Source of the DNA: Letharia columbiana
Taxonomy: Eukaryota > Ascomycota > Lecanoromycetes > Lecanorales > Parmeliaceae
Length of the DNA stretch: 64,000 bases
Assembly: GCF_014066305.1 (NCBI RefSeq)
Contig: NW_023501041.1
Coordinates: 124,001-188,000 of the forward strand
Reading direction: 5' to 3'
The translations under genes were made by a program, and so were the position numbers. The notes below the pieces were generated by a model that did not search any database, had not been told where the DNA came from, and was given only the letters and a program-made list of their open reading frames with translations. Shown here piece after piece: positions 24,051 to 33,714 of this stretch. Each line of letters begins with the position of its first letter. Position 1 is the first letter of the stretch.

Positions 24051-26044
24051 TCATATAGCAAATCCACCCGAATTATGCTGCCTTGGCTCTCCCGCGGCTT
24101 CGAACGTGCCATTCGGCAACCTTCGCAAGCCTTGGGCAGTCGACAGACCAGGAGCCACCCATGTAACGTTGTGCCCAAGGCTTTTCATGAAAGCTGTGGT
24201 TTCGTTGTTATAAGCGTACTCGAATGATACGGTGTTTGGTATTAGCTACGAGAGTCTCAAATATCAGTAACGACTCTTGCGATGATCACGATTGTTGCGA
24301 GAAGGAGCGAAATCAAGGTACGTGCCTGATCGTGGAGTCTCGGTTCCGCCAAACTTTCCTTGACCGTCTCGTTCTGATCAAGGACATGCCAAAGGTTCTG
24401 TACTGTTGCAGTGATGATACGACTTCCGCCCGCAGAGCCGATGACAAAATAAAGCGTGCCGTTCTCGAGATATTCAACGATAGTCGGGGAGATGGAAGAT
24501 AGCGGCCTTTTGCCCGGCTCTATGAAATTGGCAGGCGAGGGCGCGTAGCCGAAAGCATTCGATTGATTAGGGATTGAGAAGTCGTTCATCTCATTGTTCA
24601 TAATCACGCCGGTTTCGGGCACTACAAGCTGGCTGCCGAAAAGTAGGTTTACGGTTGTGGTCAGCGAGACGGCCATACCAGAGGCATCGGCTGTGACGAT
24701 GTGGGAGGTTCCATGCCTGGACGTCATAGATCAGATCACCAGAGGCGAAGCACAGGAGGAATAATACCTACGTTGTGGGGGATTCCAACCCAGTAGGATC
24801 ATACGCAGAGACGTTTAGGGTGTGAAAGTCCGAGATTCTACTCCTCACCGTCTCAGCAGTGGTCTCGTTGAGCATTTCTTGCTGATATTCGTCAACGCCT
24901 GGAACGAATAATGGATCTCCCAGGTACGCTCGCTATTCGAATTGGTGTCAATATTTGAGATCCTACTGAGGTGTTAAGGAGAAAGCACAGCTACTCACCT
25001 CCCCATAGGCAAACCTGATTGCCTCATCGAGACGATGAGTACTAAGGTTCAGGGTCGCAGCCTCACCAATCTCACTATAGCCCTCAATGGTCTTCATGAC
25101 CGACAGGGCGACTGTGCCTGATGATGGCGCAGAGCACGCCGTAAGCTTGTAATCTCGGTATGTAATTTGGGCGGGCTTCCGTATGGCCACAGTGTAGTTT
25201 TTTAGATCCTCAAGCGTCATCATCCCATTAGCGGCTTTCAACGCCTGAATGGTAGCATTCGCAATAGGCCCGGTGTAGAAAGCGTCAGCGCCTCTTTTCG
25301 AGATGGTCTCAAGGGTGTCTGCATAGCGCTGCCTTGTGATGGTCTCATTCAGACCGAGTAGTGTTCCATTTGGTGCAAAGTCAATAGCAAAATTTGGGTT
25401 CTCAGCCAAGAAATTAGGTCCACTTCCAATAGCTTCTTCCTCATAATCGACCAGATCTTGGGTGACTGTGAAGCCATTACGCGCGACATTGATGGCTGGT
25501 CCCATGACGTGCGCCCAGGGTAGTTTGCCATAGTGTTTGTGCAAGTATTCGAGGCCGCGAAGCTCGCCAGGTACACCGCTCGCAAGGCCTCCATAAAGAG
25601 ACAAGTCTGTGTCGTTGTTGTACATGTTGGTGAATGCTGCAGCGGGAGCTTTCTCACGGAAATCGATGAACTCGTAGGAGCCATTGCTGCCGCGTACGAT
25701 CATGAAGCCGCCACCTCCAAGTCCGCTGTGGTACATCCCGATTACCCCTATGCAGAACACCGTGCCCACCAACTGCGAAATTTAAGGCGGCCCGGTTAGC
25801 AAGTCCAAAGTACCTTCTAGCGCAATTATTCTGGACATACAGCATCTGCAGCATTTCCACCATCCTTGATAAGATCGATACCAACGTTGCTGCAGACCGT
25901 GCTCTCCGAAGCGACTGCTCCTAGCTTGTCTTTCACTTCTTGTTGCTCACCGCCGCGTTTGTGCGCAGCCGCGGAAGGAGTCCAGCATAATGTTAATGGG
26001 CCAAAGGCCAACGCCAAGCCCAAATAGAAGTTCAATAGATACAT
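24051..26044 (-). CDS. Gamma-glutamyltransferase (gamma-glutamyltranspeptidase), secreted or vacuolar
   Basis: Cleaves the gamma-glutamyl bond of glutathione and related peptides; the precursor cuts itself into two subunits at a catalytic Thr. Five exons (26044-25841, 25772-24999, 24932-24772, 24716-24326, 24245-24051) give 574 residues. Start 26044 places a signal peptide (MYLLNFYLGLALAFGPLTLC) first; an in-frame ATG at 26110 would add 22 residues. Seen in order: VASESTVCSNVGIDLIKDGG, SGLGGGGFMIVR, FREKAPAA, LASGVPGELRGLEYLH, TTHGTSHIVTADASGMAVSL (catalytic Thr after HG), LLFGSQLVVPETGVIMNNEM, GSAGGSRI and the ending PRQHNSGGFAI. Many NxS/T sites fit the secretory route. The last intron (24325-24246) must use a GC donor to keep the frame. 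Confidence 0.93.
24246..24325 (-). other. GC-AG intron (last intron of gamma-glutamyltransferase)
   Basis: The donor is GCACGT and the acceptor CGTAG, 80 nt, phase 0. It joins EPRLHDQ to LIPNTVSFEYAY as the family requires. The only nearby GT donor gives the wrong frame. Confidence 0.7.
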
Positions 26045-27029
26045 CTTGTCACAATTACTAGATTCGCGGCTGAAAAGCATTGAAAAGAAAGCAGGAAAAG
26101 CCTGCAACATTGTAGAAGTACCACCACGCCAAGAAGTATGAGGGGTAGGTATGCAGGGTCACTGCAGGTCCGGAATAGGAAGGTAGCTGAAATCTAGACG
26201 GACGTTCGAAAGCAACTCTTCGGTTTGCCTTTCACTGAAAGAGACGGAGATCTGAAAGACAAGTTCAAGATCAAACAGAGTGAATGCCAAGAGCTGTATA
26301 CTTGAAGAAGTAGTCTCAGGGTAGGTTTTACCCTCAAGCATTCTGCAAGCCATCCGGCTTAATGATTAGCAAAGCTGTGAAGAGACGTCGACTCATGACT
26401 GCAATGCATTGACTGCTAGTCATGATAGAGACTTTTGAGCTCTTGTTCCCACCTCAACTAATTCTCCAGGGAAAGACTGAGGATACCGCGAAGCAATCCG
26501 CAAGGCTTCCGGCAATCGTTTATTCGTTGGTGTCAAAAGCTTGATCATGACCGGGAAGTATAGCTTGCCTTTCTCCGTTGTTGTCTAGAAGATGCAAGAC
26601 TGTCAGTGAACGTCGTCCAGACTTGGAACCCAACGCTGTGGTCTCCGAGGCGCAGAGCGACAAGAGACATGTGTGGGATTCCATCGCATTTGCTTTAAGG
26701 ATATCGACCTCGCTGCCAGTGATAATAATTATGCTAAGCTGCAAACTCCGACAGCCGCCTTCAGGCTCTGAAAAGTTGGTTTGTTGTTGTCAAGTATCTG
26801 GCCAACGCCAAGCCAGTGCCAAGCAAAAGCGGAACGCCTTTCCGCTACCAGCCTCCCCAGCCATCTCGACGAGAAAAAGTAGAGGCTGGATAACAAACCA
26901 CCACATCAGCCATCATGGACAATCCTGTGAACTTGCGACTATCTCCCTATCTTCCGAGTACCCATATCTTTCGACACCGAGTTCAATACATCAACAAGCT
27001 ATCTCTGCTCTTCCTGAAAGCTCGTTGAA
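26045..27029. other. Intergenic upstream of gamma-glutamyltransferase
   Basis: Contains the gamma-glutamyltransferase promoter. Frames of up to about 75 codons on the minus strand and a longer plus-strand frame at 26578-27294 show no family signal; the latter runs antisense-like through unrelated composition and overlaps the His-rich ORF in another frame. Confidence 0.4.
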
Positions 27030-27680
27030 ATGGCATGGGTACGCCCGAAACATCCCAAGCGCAAAGAAGTCGTCGACCCTACCGATTCTCTCCGCCCTGT
27101 CCTCGAATATTTCAGCTGTAGCCGACCTAGTGTCTCCAACTCCAACAACAAAGAACTCTCGAGAATCCCCAGGAAACCGCTCTTACTACACGACTCGTAC
27201 GAACCGAGGCCCCAGACACATCATTATGACGAATCGGAACATCATCACAAACCAGATCATCACCAGCAAGAAGCGGAGCATCACCCAAGGGTAGAGCATC
27301 ACCCACGGTCAGAGCATCACCCACGGTCAGAGCATCACCCACGGTCAGAGCATCACCCACGGTCAGAGCATCACCCACGGTCAGAGCGTCACCAAAGACT
27401 AGAGCACCACCAAAGACTAGAGCACCACCAAAGAGCAGATCATCATGTGATGGACTATGATAGAGCAGACTACCACGAAAGAGCAAGCCAGCGATCCGCA
27501 TCCCAGTACACGAGAGAGATCTCACCATCACCACCACCGTTGCCAACTTACCGGTCGAACGCCAGACCTGGCGCACATCTTCGACTAATGCCTTCTCGAC
27601 ACCACATCATAGCAGACACATACAGTTCCAGAAGGCCAGCGTCGCGGTGGGCGAGTGCGACGACGCCACTTGAGATGTAA
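27030..27680 (+). CDS. Hypothetical protein with His/Glu/Arg hexapeptide repeats
   Basis: A 216-residue open frame from an ATG. Residues about 1-70 are basic and Ser-rich (MAWVRPKHPKRKE ...). A central block of about 60 residues repeats EHHPRS five times and passes into EHHQRL variants; the rest is Ser/Arg/Tyr-rich. At DNA level the unit is 18 bp (CAGAGCATCACCCACGGT) at about 27290-27390. No known domain. The repeat is in frame through every unit, which supports coding but is not proof, since an 18-bp satellite keeps any frame open. A minus-strand frame across it reads as GDALTV repeats. Role unknown; histidine clusters could bind metal. Confidence 0.45.
   Translation: MAWVRPKHPKRKEVVDPTDSLRPVLEYFSCSRPSVSNSNNKELSRIPRKPLLLHDSYEPRPQTHHYDESEHHHKPDHHQQEAEHHPRVEHHPRSEHHPRSEHHPRSEHHPRSEHHPRSERHQRLEHHQRLEHHQRADHHVMDYDRADYHERASQRSASQYTREISPSPPPLPTYRSNARPGAHLRLMPSRHHIIADTYSSRRPASRWASATTPLEM
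27290..27440 (+). repeat. 18-bp minisatellite
   Basis: Five near-identical 18-bp units (GAGCATCACCCACGGTCA) followed by diverged units (GAGCACCACCAAAGACTA, twice). Perfect copies suggest recent expansion. Confidence 0.9.
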
Positions 27681-28617
27681 GGGCGTGGCTATCACAGCCG
27701 GCTTTTTTCTTGCATGCAGTGATAGGTCAGCGCAATGGGCGGGTCTGATGATATGGGAGACCGGGTCGGCGTTGGCGGAGGTCATGGATAGGTTAGCATT
27801 TTCAGCGGCGGACGACGTCCAGATTATCATCCATGCAACTCAAGTGATGCTATTGGGGGGAAAAGAGATCAGAGGAATACCATGATGTATGGTAAAAGTC
27901 ATAATCGAGTGTTATAAGATAGCGAATGTTCACTCGAAGCTCGTGTCCTGCTTCGCAATGCTGCGTTGTCAAACAGTTTTACTGCTGCGTGAGATGAAAC
28001 AGGACACACATTTAAGAACTACCTACCTTAGGCAGATTGGTGTACAAAACGTGTCCGCAGCTAATGAGTCTAAGCGCATGGCCCGTTACGGTTCAGGCCA
28101 CCCACAACCTTCAAACAGCAAACGCCTTTATCCATTGCCACGAATGGTCCAGCAAACCGTTTAATCGTCATCTACATGTATGACAGATGCATAACACAAG
28201 AGCAGAAAACCTATCGCCCATGTTCGTGCAGGATCAGGTCTGTCAAACTTTCAACCTATTCAACCACTTCAAAATATCAAATCGTCTAAATTCGATACAT
28301 CCTCAAGCGCAGGTACATTTACTCATATCTCGCTCTTCAAATTCGCAGCATGATCATTCTACTCGACCTACAAATTGAACGTTTTCGTTCCCGTCACCAT
28401 GTTCGTGCGACTCATGACGCTGAACGATGTCCGTCCTGCTCCACCCTTCCCTTATACGTCAGGCAAACGTTATGCCACATCAACCTTACTACGTCATTCC
28501 ATACCGAGAACTGCTATATTCCGCGCACAACATCCGGACGTCGAAGAGGTTCTTGTCTGTGGATACATGCGCACAAGGCGAGTGCGCACCGAATACCACC
28601 CGGGCCGTGCTGAAGAG
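27681..28617. other. No supported gene
   Basis: Normal composition, several overlapping short plus-strand frames (28187-28699) without any recognisable motif. It may contain the 3' exon of the minus-strand gene that starts above 28618. Confidence 0.4.
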
Positions 28618-28977
28618 TCAAGCTCCGGGATACAGAGGAAAAGTTGACAAACCTAGGCATTGCCGTAGGTGTGGCTCCTCCGCCGTAGCGACGAAGTAGA
28701 ACGAGGGCTTGTTGCAATCGTTGGACTCATCCAAGGTGTTCTCGAACAGAGCCTCCAAGTCCATATTGTCGAGATCCTCGATTAAGGCCGTACATTGGAG
28801 TAACTCGAAGTATTTCCTAGGCCCAACACTCGATGCTTCCCGCCGCAGACACCAATAGTCGTGGGCCTTCAACAAGCGCTGTGCGTTGAACGTGGGGTTT
28901 TCGATGAGACTGGACGAAGTGCGATCTTCGCAGGCGCCCAGTCGAGCGACGTGAAAGCCACTATGAGATCGTCCCAA
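28618..28977 (-). CDS. Hypothetical protein, probable internal or terminal exon
   Basis: An open frame of 119 codons with coding-like composition: LLKAHDYWCLRREASSVGPR, KYFELLQCTALIEDLDNMDL, then KPSFYFVATAEEPHLRQCLG. The tail after LRQCLG loses protein character and a GTTTGT donor follows, so the exon probably ends at about 28640 and the frame to 28618 is intronic. The first exon is not identified; a methionine at 28977 is possible. I do not recognise the family. Confidence 0.4.
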   Translation of the reverse strand: MGRSHSGFHVARLGACEDRTSSSLIENPTFNAQRLLKAHDYWCLRREASSVGPRKYFELLQCTALIEDLDNMDLEALFENTLDESNDCNKPSFYFVATAEEPHLRQCLGLSTFPLYPGA

Positions 28978-29763
28978 GCTGCTTTCAAGTGCGTGTAGAT
29001 TTTCATGGCCCCCAGATATTAATGTGCTTCACATCCTTCGAGGTCCAGGTGACGTGTGTAAGTTACGTTTGATCGTGCTGAAATGCGGATTTGCTATGTT
29101 ATCCTAAGAGTATCAGTGAACATAACCGAATTCGATCTTGACTACCTTACGGCGGATGCCTTCCAACCAGTACTCATATGTCCTGCAGAACATGAGAGTC
29201 TTCTCGATTCGACGTGGAACGCATGTGTAGAGATTGCATGGCGATGGTGGAGGCTTCCAAGGCGGGGAATAAGCAAGAGGGCACCTCTGTGTGTATGAGA
29301 TAATGAGTGTGTATTTTTGCTAGCATCTCCGATACCTCTCTGCTGCAGTAGCTAAGGTAGGTTCTTACATACATGTAGAGAATACAATCAACATTCTACC
29401 GCCACAAAGGACCGTGCCTTTTGTAGATTCTTCAGGGCCAAACTTTCCACAGCGGATTCTGCCTTGCGTGGACCCTGACGCAACGATGCTACCTTACTGT
29501 TGCATATGAGTGTTCAGCTGGTCGCTCTTGGCTGAGATGACGTAAAAGCCTTTCAGATACTATTAAGTCTGCCTCGGCGGCTACGACTTGTTCCACTCAT
29601 GAGCCAATCCAAGGCAATTCCCGTGCCTATACCCTCAAGAACGGCCTTCAGCAAGCGTACGACGAGGCAGACGCGCTGAGATCCAAGCTGGCTGCTGAAA
29701 AATAATTGATTGGTTATTCTGTGGAGTGGTAAAGGTAGGAGATGCCTTCGGCAAAACCACGGG
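28978..29763. other. No supported gene
   Basis: Frames of 66-71 codons only. Normal composition up to about 29750, where AT-rich palindromic DNA starts. Confidence 0.45.
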
Positions 29764-29863
29764 CAAATTATACCCCTAATTACCGAATCATACCCCTAAT
29801 TATAAATTACACTCAAATATACGGTATGATTCGGTAATTTATTATTGCTTGGGGTATAATTTG
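29764..29863. repeat. Hairpin-forming inverted repeat
   Basis: CAAATTATACCCC (29764-29776) pairs with GGGGTATAATTTG (29851-29863), and inside it ATTACCGAATCATACC (29779-29794) pairs perfectly with GGTATGATTCGGTAAT (29823-29838). ATACCCCTAAT is also directly repeated within the left arm. Confidence 0.85.
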
Positions 29864-30100
29864 ATAAGTTATTAAAGTAACCTTAAACTACGAAGGAGAT
29901 AATCCGCTTATTCGATTATAGAAATAAGGGAGTTTCTTCGACCGCATTTGATGAGAATTCTATTAGCCTAAAAATATCAGACGAAAGCCGAGTGGGCGAA
30001 ATTTCGAGCTCGGGGGTGTCCGCACTTCACGCTATAGACACCTCTATTCGGGTCTCGTAGGCCTTATAGAGCCCCGTAGGGCCCTCGAAGAAGTAATTTC

Positions 30101-30180
30101 TACTACGCTATATAACGGGGCGGGGTAAACTTCGAGAGTTAAACCTCGTCTCGGATCCCGCCCCGTTACGTAGCGTAAAT
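30101..30180. repeat. GC-rich inverted repeat
   Basis: CTACGCTATATAACGGGGCGGG (left arm, ending about 30124) pairs with CCCGCCCCGTTACGTAGCG (30157-30175) across a loop of about 33 nt. It is a GC-rich island inside otherwise AT-rich DNA. Confidence 0.75.
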
Positions 30181-30462
30181 ACTATCGTTATTAATAATTA
30201 AGTTAACGACTACTATTAGACGCTCAGTAAGCCTACCTCTATTATTATCTTTATTAAATTCTCTTATATTAAAAAGCTATTATTTAAGATTCTTGTAAAT
30301 TATACTTTAAGTAATAGTAAATTATCGAATTATATCTTATATTTAGATGAAATTTAATATAAAAGTATAATTTAATAATTAGAGATATAATTCGATAAGA
30401 ATTTATACTTTTAGAGTATAAATTAGTAATTCTTCTATAAAACTACGCTAGTATTCGATTAA

Positions 30463-30624
30463 TAATAGTACTCGTATTATTTAGAAGTAAGCTACCTCGC
30501 TTAATAGCGCCGGGAGAGTTAATCAATTAAACTACTTAGCTTACTACGAAAATCGTAGTTTGATTAGTTAACTCTCCCGGCGCTATTAAGCGAGGTTACT
30601 TACTTCTAAATACTACGAGTATTA
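30463..30624. repeat. Long palindrome (about 70-bp arms)
   Basis: The left arm 30463-30535 and right arm 30555-30624 are near-perfect inverted copies (core CTCGCTTAATAGCGCCGGGA and its reverse complement), separated by 19 nt. The few mismatches are mostly transitions or small indels. It may be one foldback element or the end of a larger one. Confidence 0.88.
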
Positions 30625-30626
30625 AC

Positions 30627-30713
30627 GCACCACCTTTAACACTAACCCACATATACTTTTAGATATAATTATAATCCCAATTATTTAATTTGCACCACCT
30701 TCAACACTGGCCC
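30627..30713 (+). repeat. Direct repeat with transition-only differences
   Basis: GCACCACCTTTAACACTAACCC (30627-30648) and GCACCACCTTCAACACTGGCCC (30692-30713), 65 bp apart. All three differences are C-to-T or G-to-A in the copy nearer the palindrome, as expected if that copy had been mutated by RIP. Confidence 0.75.
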
Positions 30714-31012
30714 GAAGGACTGCGGCGCTACGATAATGCGACCCAAGACCGTCTTGAAGATTATAGATACCCCTCAAGGTCCGCCCAGTTCCGAGCTCTC
30801 TCAGAACACAATCCAAGATTAAGAGAAAGGCAAATTCCTTCTGCTACTTCGGCAACAACTCCATTGTCAAACCAAGGTATCAAAATACACCCAGCCTAGA
30901 ATATCCTCTTATTGTCAGTCTTCCTTCAGCGCTTACTAGAATGCCGGTAAGCCCGCTCTCTACCCTGCCATTATCTTGCAAGCGGACTTTCCAAATCACA
31001 CATATATAGTAC

Positions 31013-31513
31013 ATGCAATACCCTGTCATCAAGTCCTACTATGACAAGCTCAAGAAGGGTTCTATAGAAGCAGATGTTGATTCCCTGTGGATCAACATTT
31101 TGGGGCTCTTCTTCACAGTCCCAAGGAATTATGGCTTGGAGCAGGAAACGAGACCCTTGACTGGTATCAAAAAACGAGCCGATATCAGTATCAGATACGT
31201 CAGGAACGGGATGCTCAAGAAAGTCATTCTCATTGAGGACAAGCGTGTTGAATTTGAGTCTCAGAGTTCCAAGTGGGCCGAAGCTGTCGAGCAGGCAACA
31301 TTTTATCTGGCGCTTGTGCGCAAGGAACAAAAGAACGAAAAAACTCTCTACGCCATTGCCACCGTTGGGCATTATTCGCGATTCTACTTCATGGAACCCG
31401 AGGACGAAAAATTGAGAGACTATCCTGGCACCAACGGAAGATACTACGAATTCAAGGACGACGAAGCCGAGATCGAAGCCCTTCTGAACGAACTCGTTGC
31501 GAAGACCTCCTGA
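31013..31513 (+). CDS. Small PD-(D/E)XK nuclease-like protein
   Basis: 166 residues from an ATG. The fold signature is visible: an early Glu (E43 or E45), D57 in RADISI, a beta strand KKVILIEDKR giving E75-x-K77, and a following helix with EAVEQATFYLALV (Q94), the usual motif order of the PD-(D/E)XK nuclease-like superfamily. The rest is an alpha/beta mixture without signal peptide or membrane segment. Nuclease activity is inferred from the motif only. An upstream in-frame stretch (30690-30850) with a GTATCA donor and TATATAG acceptor before 31010 could be an earlier exon (EGLRRYDNATQDRLEDYRYP), in which case the gene is cut at its 5' side by the palindromic DNA. A 208-codon antisense frame exists but lacks comparable motifs. 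Confidence 0.6.
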   Translation: MQYPVIKSYYDKLKKGSIEADVDSLWINILGLFFTVPRNYGLEQETRPLTGIKKRADISIRYVRNGMLKKVILIEDKRVEFESQSSKWAEAVEQATFYLALVRKEQKNEKTLYAIATVGHYSRFYFMEPEDEKLRDYPGTNGRYYEFKDDEAEIEALLNELVAKTS

Positions 31514-31794
31514 ACTCTTTGGTCTGGGCGCGCACTTCCCCTCAGATGGACTGCGAGAAAGCGGGAAAACATTGAAGGGGGACAGGAGGACAATCATTTC
31601 ACGCGGGATTCTGGTCTCGTTCAGTCGGTGATGGCCTAAGGCTCATTACTTGCTGTCCTACTATTGATCTAGACTGTTAAGGAATCATTATAGTTTGACT
31701 CATATATGTGGTGTGGTGTAAAAGATGTTGATTAATCTATGTGCCTGTAGGCAGTAGGGTAGATTTGTGCGGAGAGAGGCGCGCTGAGGCCTAA
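31514..31794. other. 3' flank of the nuclease-like gene
   Basis: Short unique stretch between the nuclease-like gene and the AT-rich tandem array. Nothing else seen. Confidence 0.4.
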
Positions 31795-33250
31795 TTAGAA
31801 AGGTATATCGAGTATAAAGAATTAATTAGTATATTAATATATATAAAAGAATAAGATAGAGCTAAGCTATAAAATCTTAAATTTATATATATAACTAATT
31901 ATAATTTTATTAGATCTACGCTCTTTAATTAGATTAATTAAATTATCGCGGATAAATAAATTAGCGTTCGTAACTATTAAAAATCTCTTATTCTACTTTT
32001 AATCTTTTAATAACTTTATTATTTTTTATTAAAATTTTTAGATTTTTTTTTTAATTATAATTTATAAATTACGCTTTTTAATAATATAAAAATTATAAAA
32101 TTTAATCTTATAATTATTAAAGGATAAGAATCTTAAATATCGCTTATTAAAGTTCGCTCGACAGCTCTAATTAAAAAATAGATATATATTATTTAATTTT
32201 AAAATAACTTTTTTATTTTCTATTAACTTTTTAATACTTTTTCTTTAAATTATAGAATATAATATAGGCTTTTAAATAAAAAAAAGATTACTAAATTTAA
32301 TCTTATAAATATTTAAAGATAAAGAATTTAATATCGCTTATTAAAGTTCGCTCGATAGTTCTAATTAAAAGAAATAATTATAAATTTAATTTATAAACCT
32401 TTACTCGTTAATATATATAATAAAATAAGATAGAATTAAATTAGAAAATCTTAAATTTATATATATAATTAATTATAAATTTAATAGTATCTACGTCTTT
32501 TAGTTAGATCGACTAAATTATCGCGGTAAATAAATTAGTGTTCGTAATTATTAAAAATCTCTTATTCTACTTTTTAATCTTTTAATAACTTTATAATTTT
32601 CTATTAAAATTTTTAGATTATATTTTTAGAGTTTCTAGTCTATAGCTTACGTTTTTAATAATATAAAATTCTAAGATTTAATCTTATAATTATTAAAGAT
32701 AAGAATCTTAAATATCGCTTATTAAAGTCGCTCGATAGCTCTAATTAAAAATAGATATATATTTTTAATTTTAAAATAACTTTTTATTTTCTATTAAATT
32801 TTAAGATTTTTTTTAAATTATAGAATATAATATAGGCTTTTAAATAAAAAAAGATTTACTAAATTTAGTCTTATTAATATTTAAAGATAAAGAATTTAAA
32901 TATCGCTTATTAAAGTTCGCTCGATAGCTCTAATTAAAAGAAATAATTATAAATTTAATTTATAAATCTTTACTCGTATAAAAGAATAAGATAGAATTAA
33001 GCTTAAAAATCTTAAATTTATATATATAGTTAATTATTAATTTAAGATTATTACGTCTTTTAGCTAGATCGACTAAATTATCGCGAGTAAATAAATTAGC
33101 GTTCGTAATTATTAAAATCTCTTATTCTACTTTTAACCCTTTAATAACTTTACTATTTTTTATTAAAATCTTATAATTATTCTTTTAAATTATAGATCGA
33201 AGATTACGCTTTTTAAAATTAAAAATTATTAAAAATTAATCTTATAATTC
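31795..33250. repeat. AT-rich tandem array, period about 560-575 bp
   Basis: The block ATCTTAAATTTATATATATA ... TTAAATTATCGCG ... AAATCTCTTATTCTACTTTT occurs three times, with the matching TACG-anchored point at about 31917, 32491 and 33052. Each of the first two units also holds two copies of a box TTAAAGTTCGCTCGATAGCT (about 32148, 32341, 32719, 32910). The third copy is cut short at about 33250. Base changes between copies are largely transitions. No open frame. A RIP-mutated satellite-like or nested repeat. Confidence 0.85.
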
Positions 33251-33714
33251 TAAGTAAATCTTAAAATAAAATATTTTTACTTTTCGAAGTTCGAGAGTCG
33301 AATTTAATCTCGAAATTAGATTAAAAAATTTAATTTATAAACTTAAACTTATCGAGTATAAAGAATTAATTTATAATAGAAATCGTAGTTATATTAATAA
33401 CGTTATATATTAATATAATAAAATTTATTTAAGTTCTATAAATTCTACGTCGCGTAACGAGACGTAAATAAGTCTAAGATGAGTTTTCGAGAGGATATTC
33501 CCTAAAACTCACTCTCGGATTTGTCGGATTTAAGACCGTGCATTACCACATTACCGGGTATATATATGAGGTGAGTGCTCTCTAGTGACGGCCGCTAACC
33601 CGAAGAACCTTAGCGAACTCTGAGCGACTGAGGCAACCTCCCCAACTCAAATTCTCTCTTCTACGCTTTCACACCAAGAAATATCTTTGACTATGATTGC
33701 CAACGTCCAATAAA
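33251..33714. other. End of AT-rich island and upstream region of the F-box gene
   Basis: 33251-33500 is still AT-rich with a different sequence (CGAAGTTCGAGAGTCGAAT). From about 33530 the composition is normal and leads into the 5' flank of the F-box family gene. Confidence 0.5.

Noticed and set aside
27127..27576. 149-codon minus-strand frame with GDALTV repeats
   Set aside because: A product of the 18-bp repeat read backwards; no other support.
30971..31597. 208-codon minus-strand frame opposite the nuclease-like gene
   Set aside because: It is the mirror of the plus-strand gene; the plus strand has an ordered catalytic motif and this one does not.
31795..33250. CRISPR-like interpretation of the repeated AT-rich units
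   Set aside because: Unit length (over 500 bp), diverged copies and the eukaryotic host exclude it.
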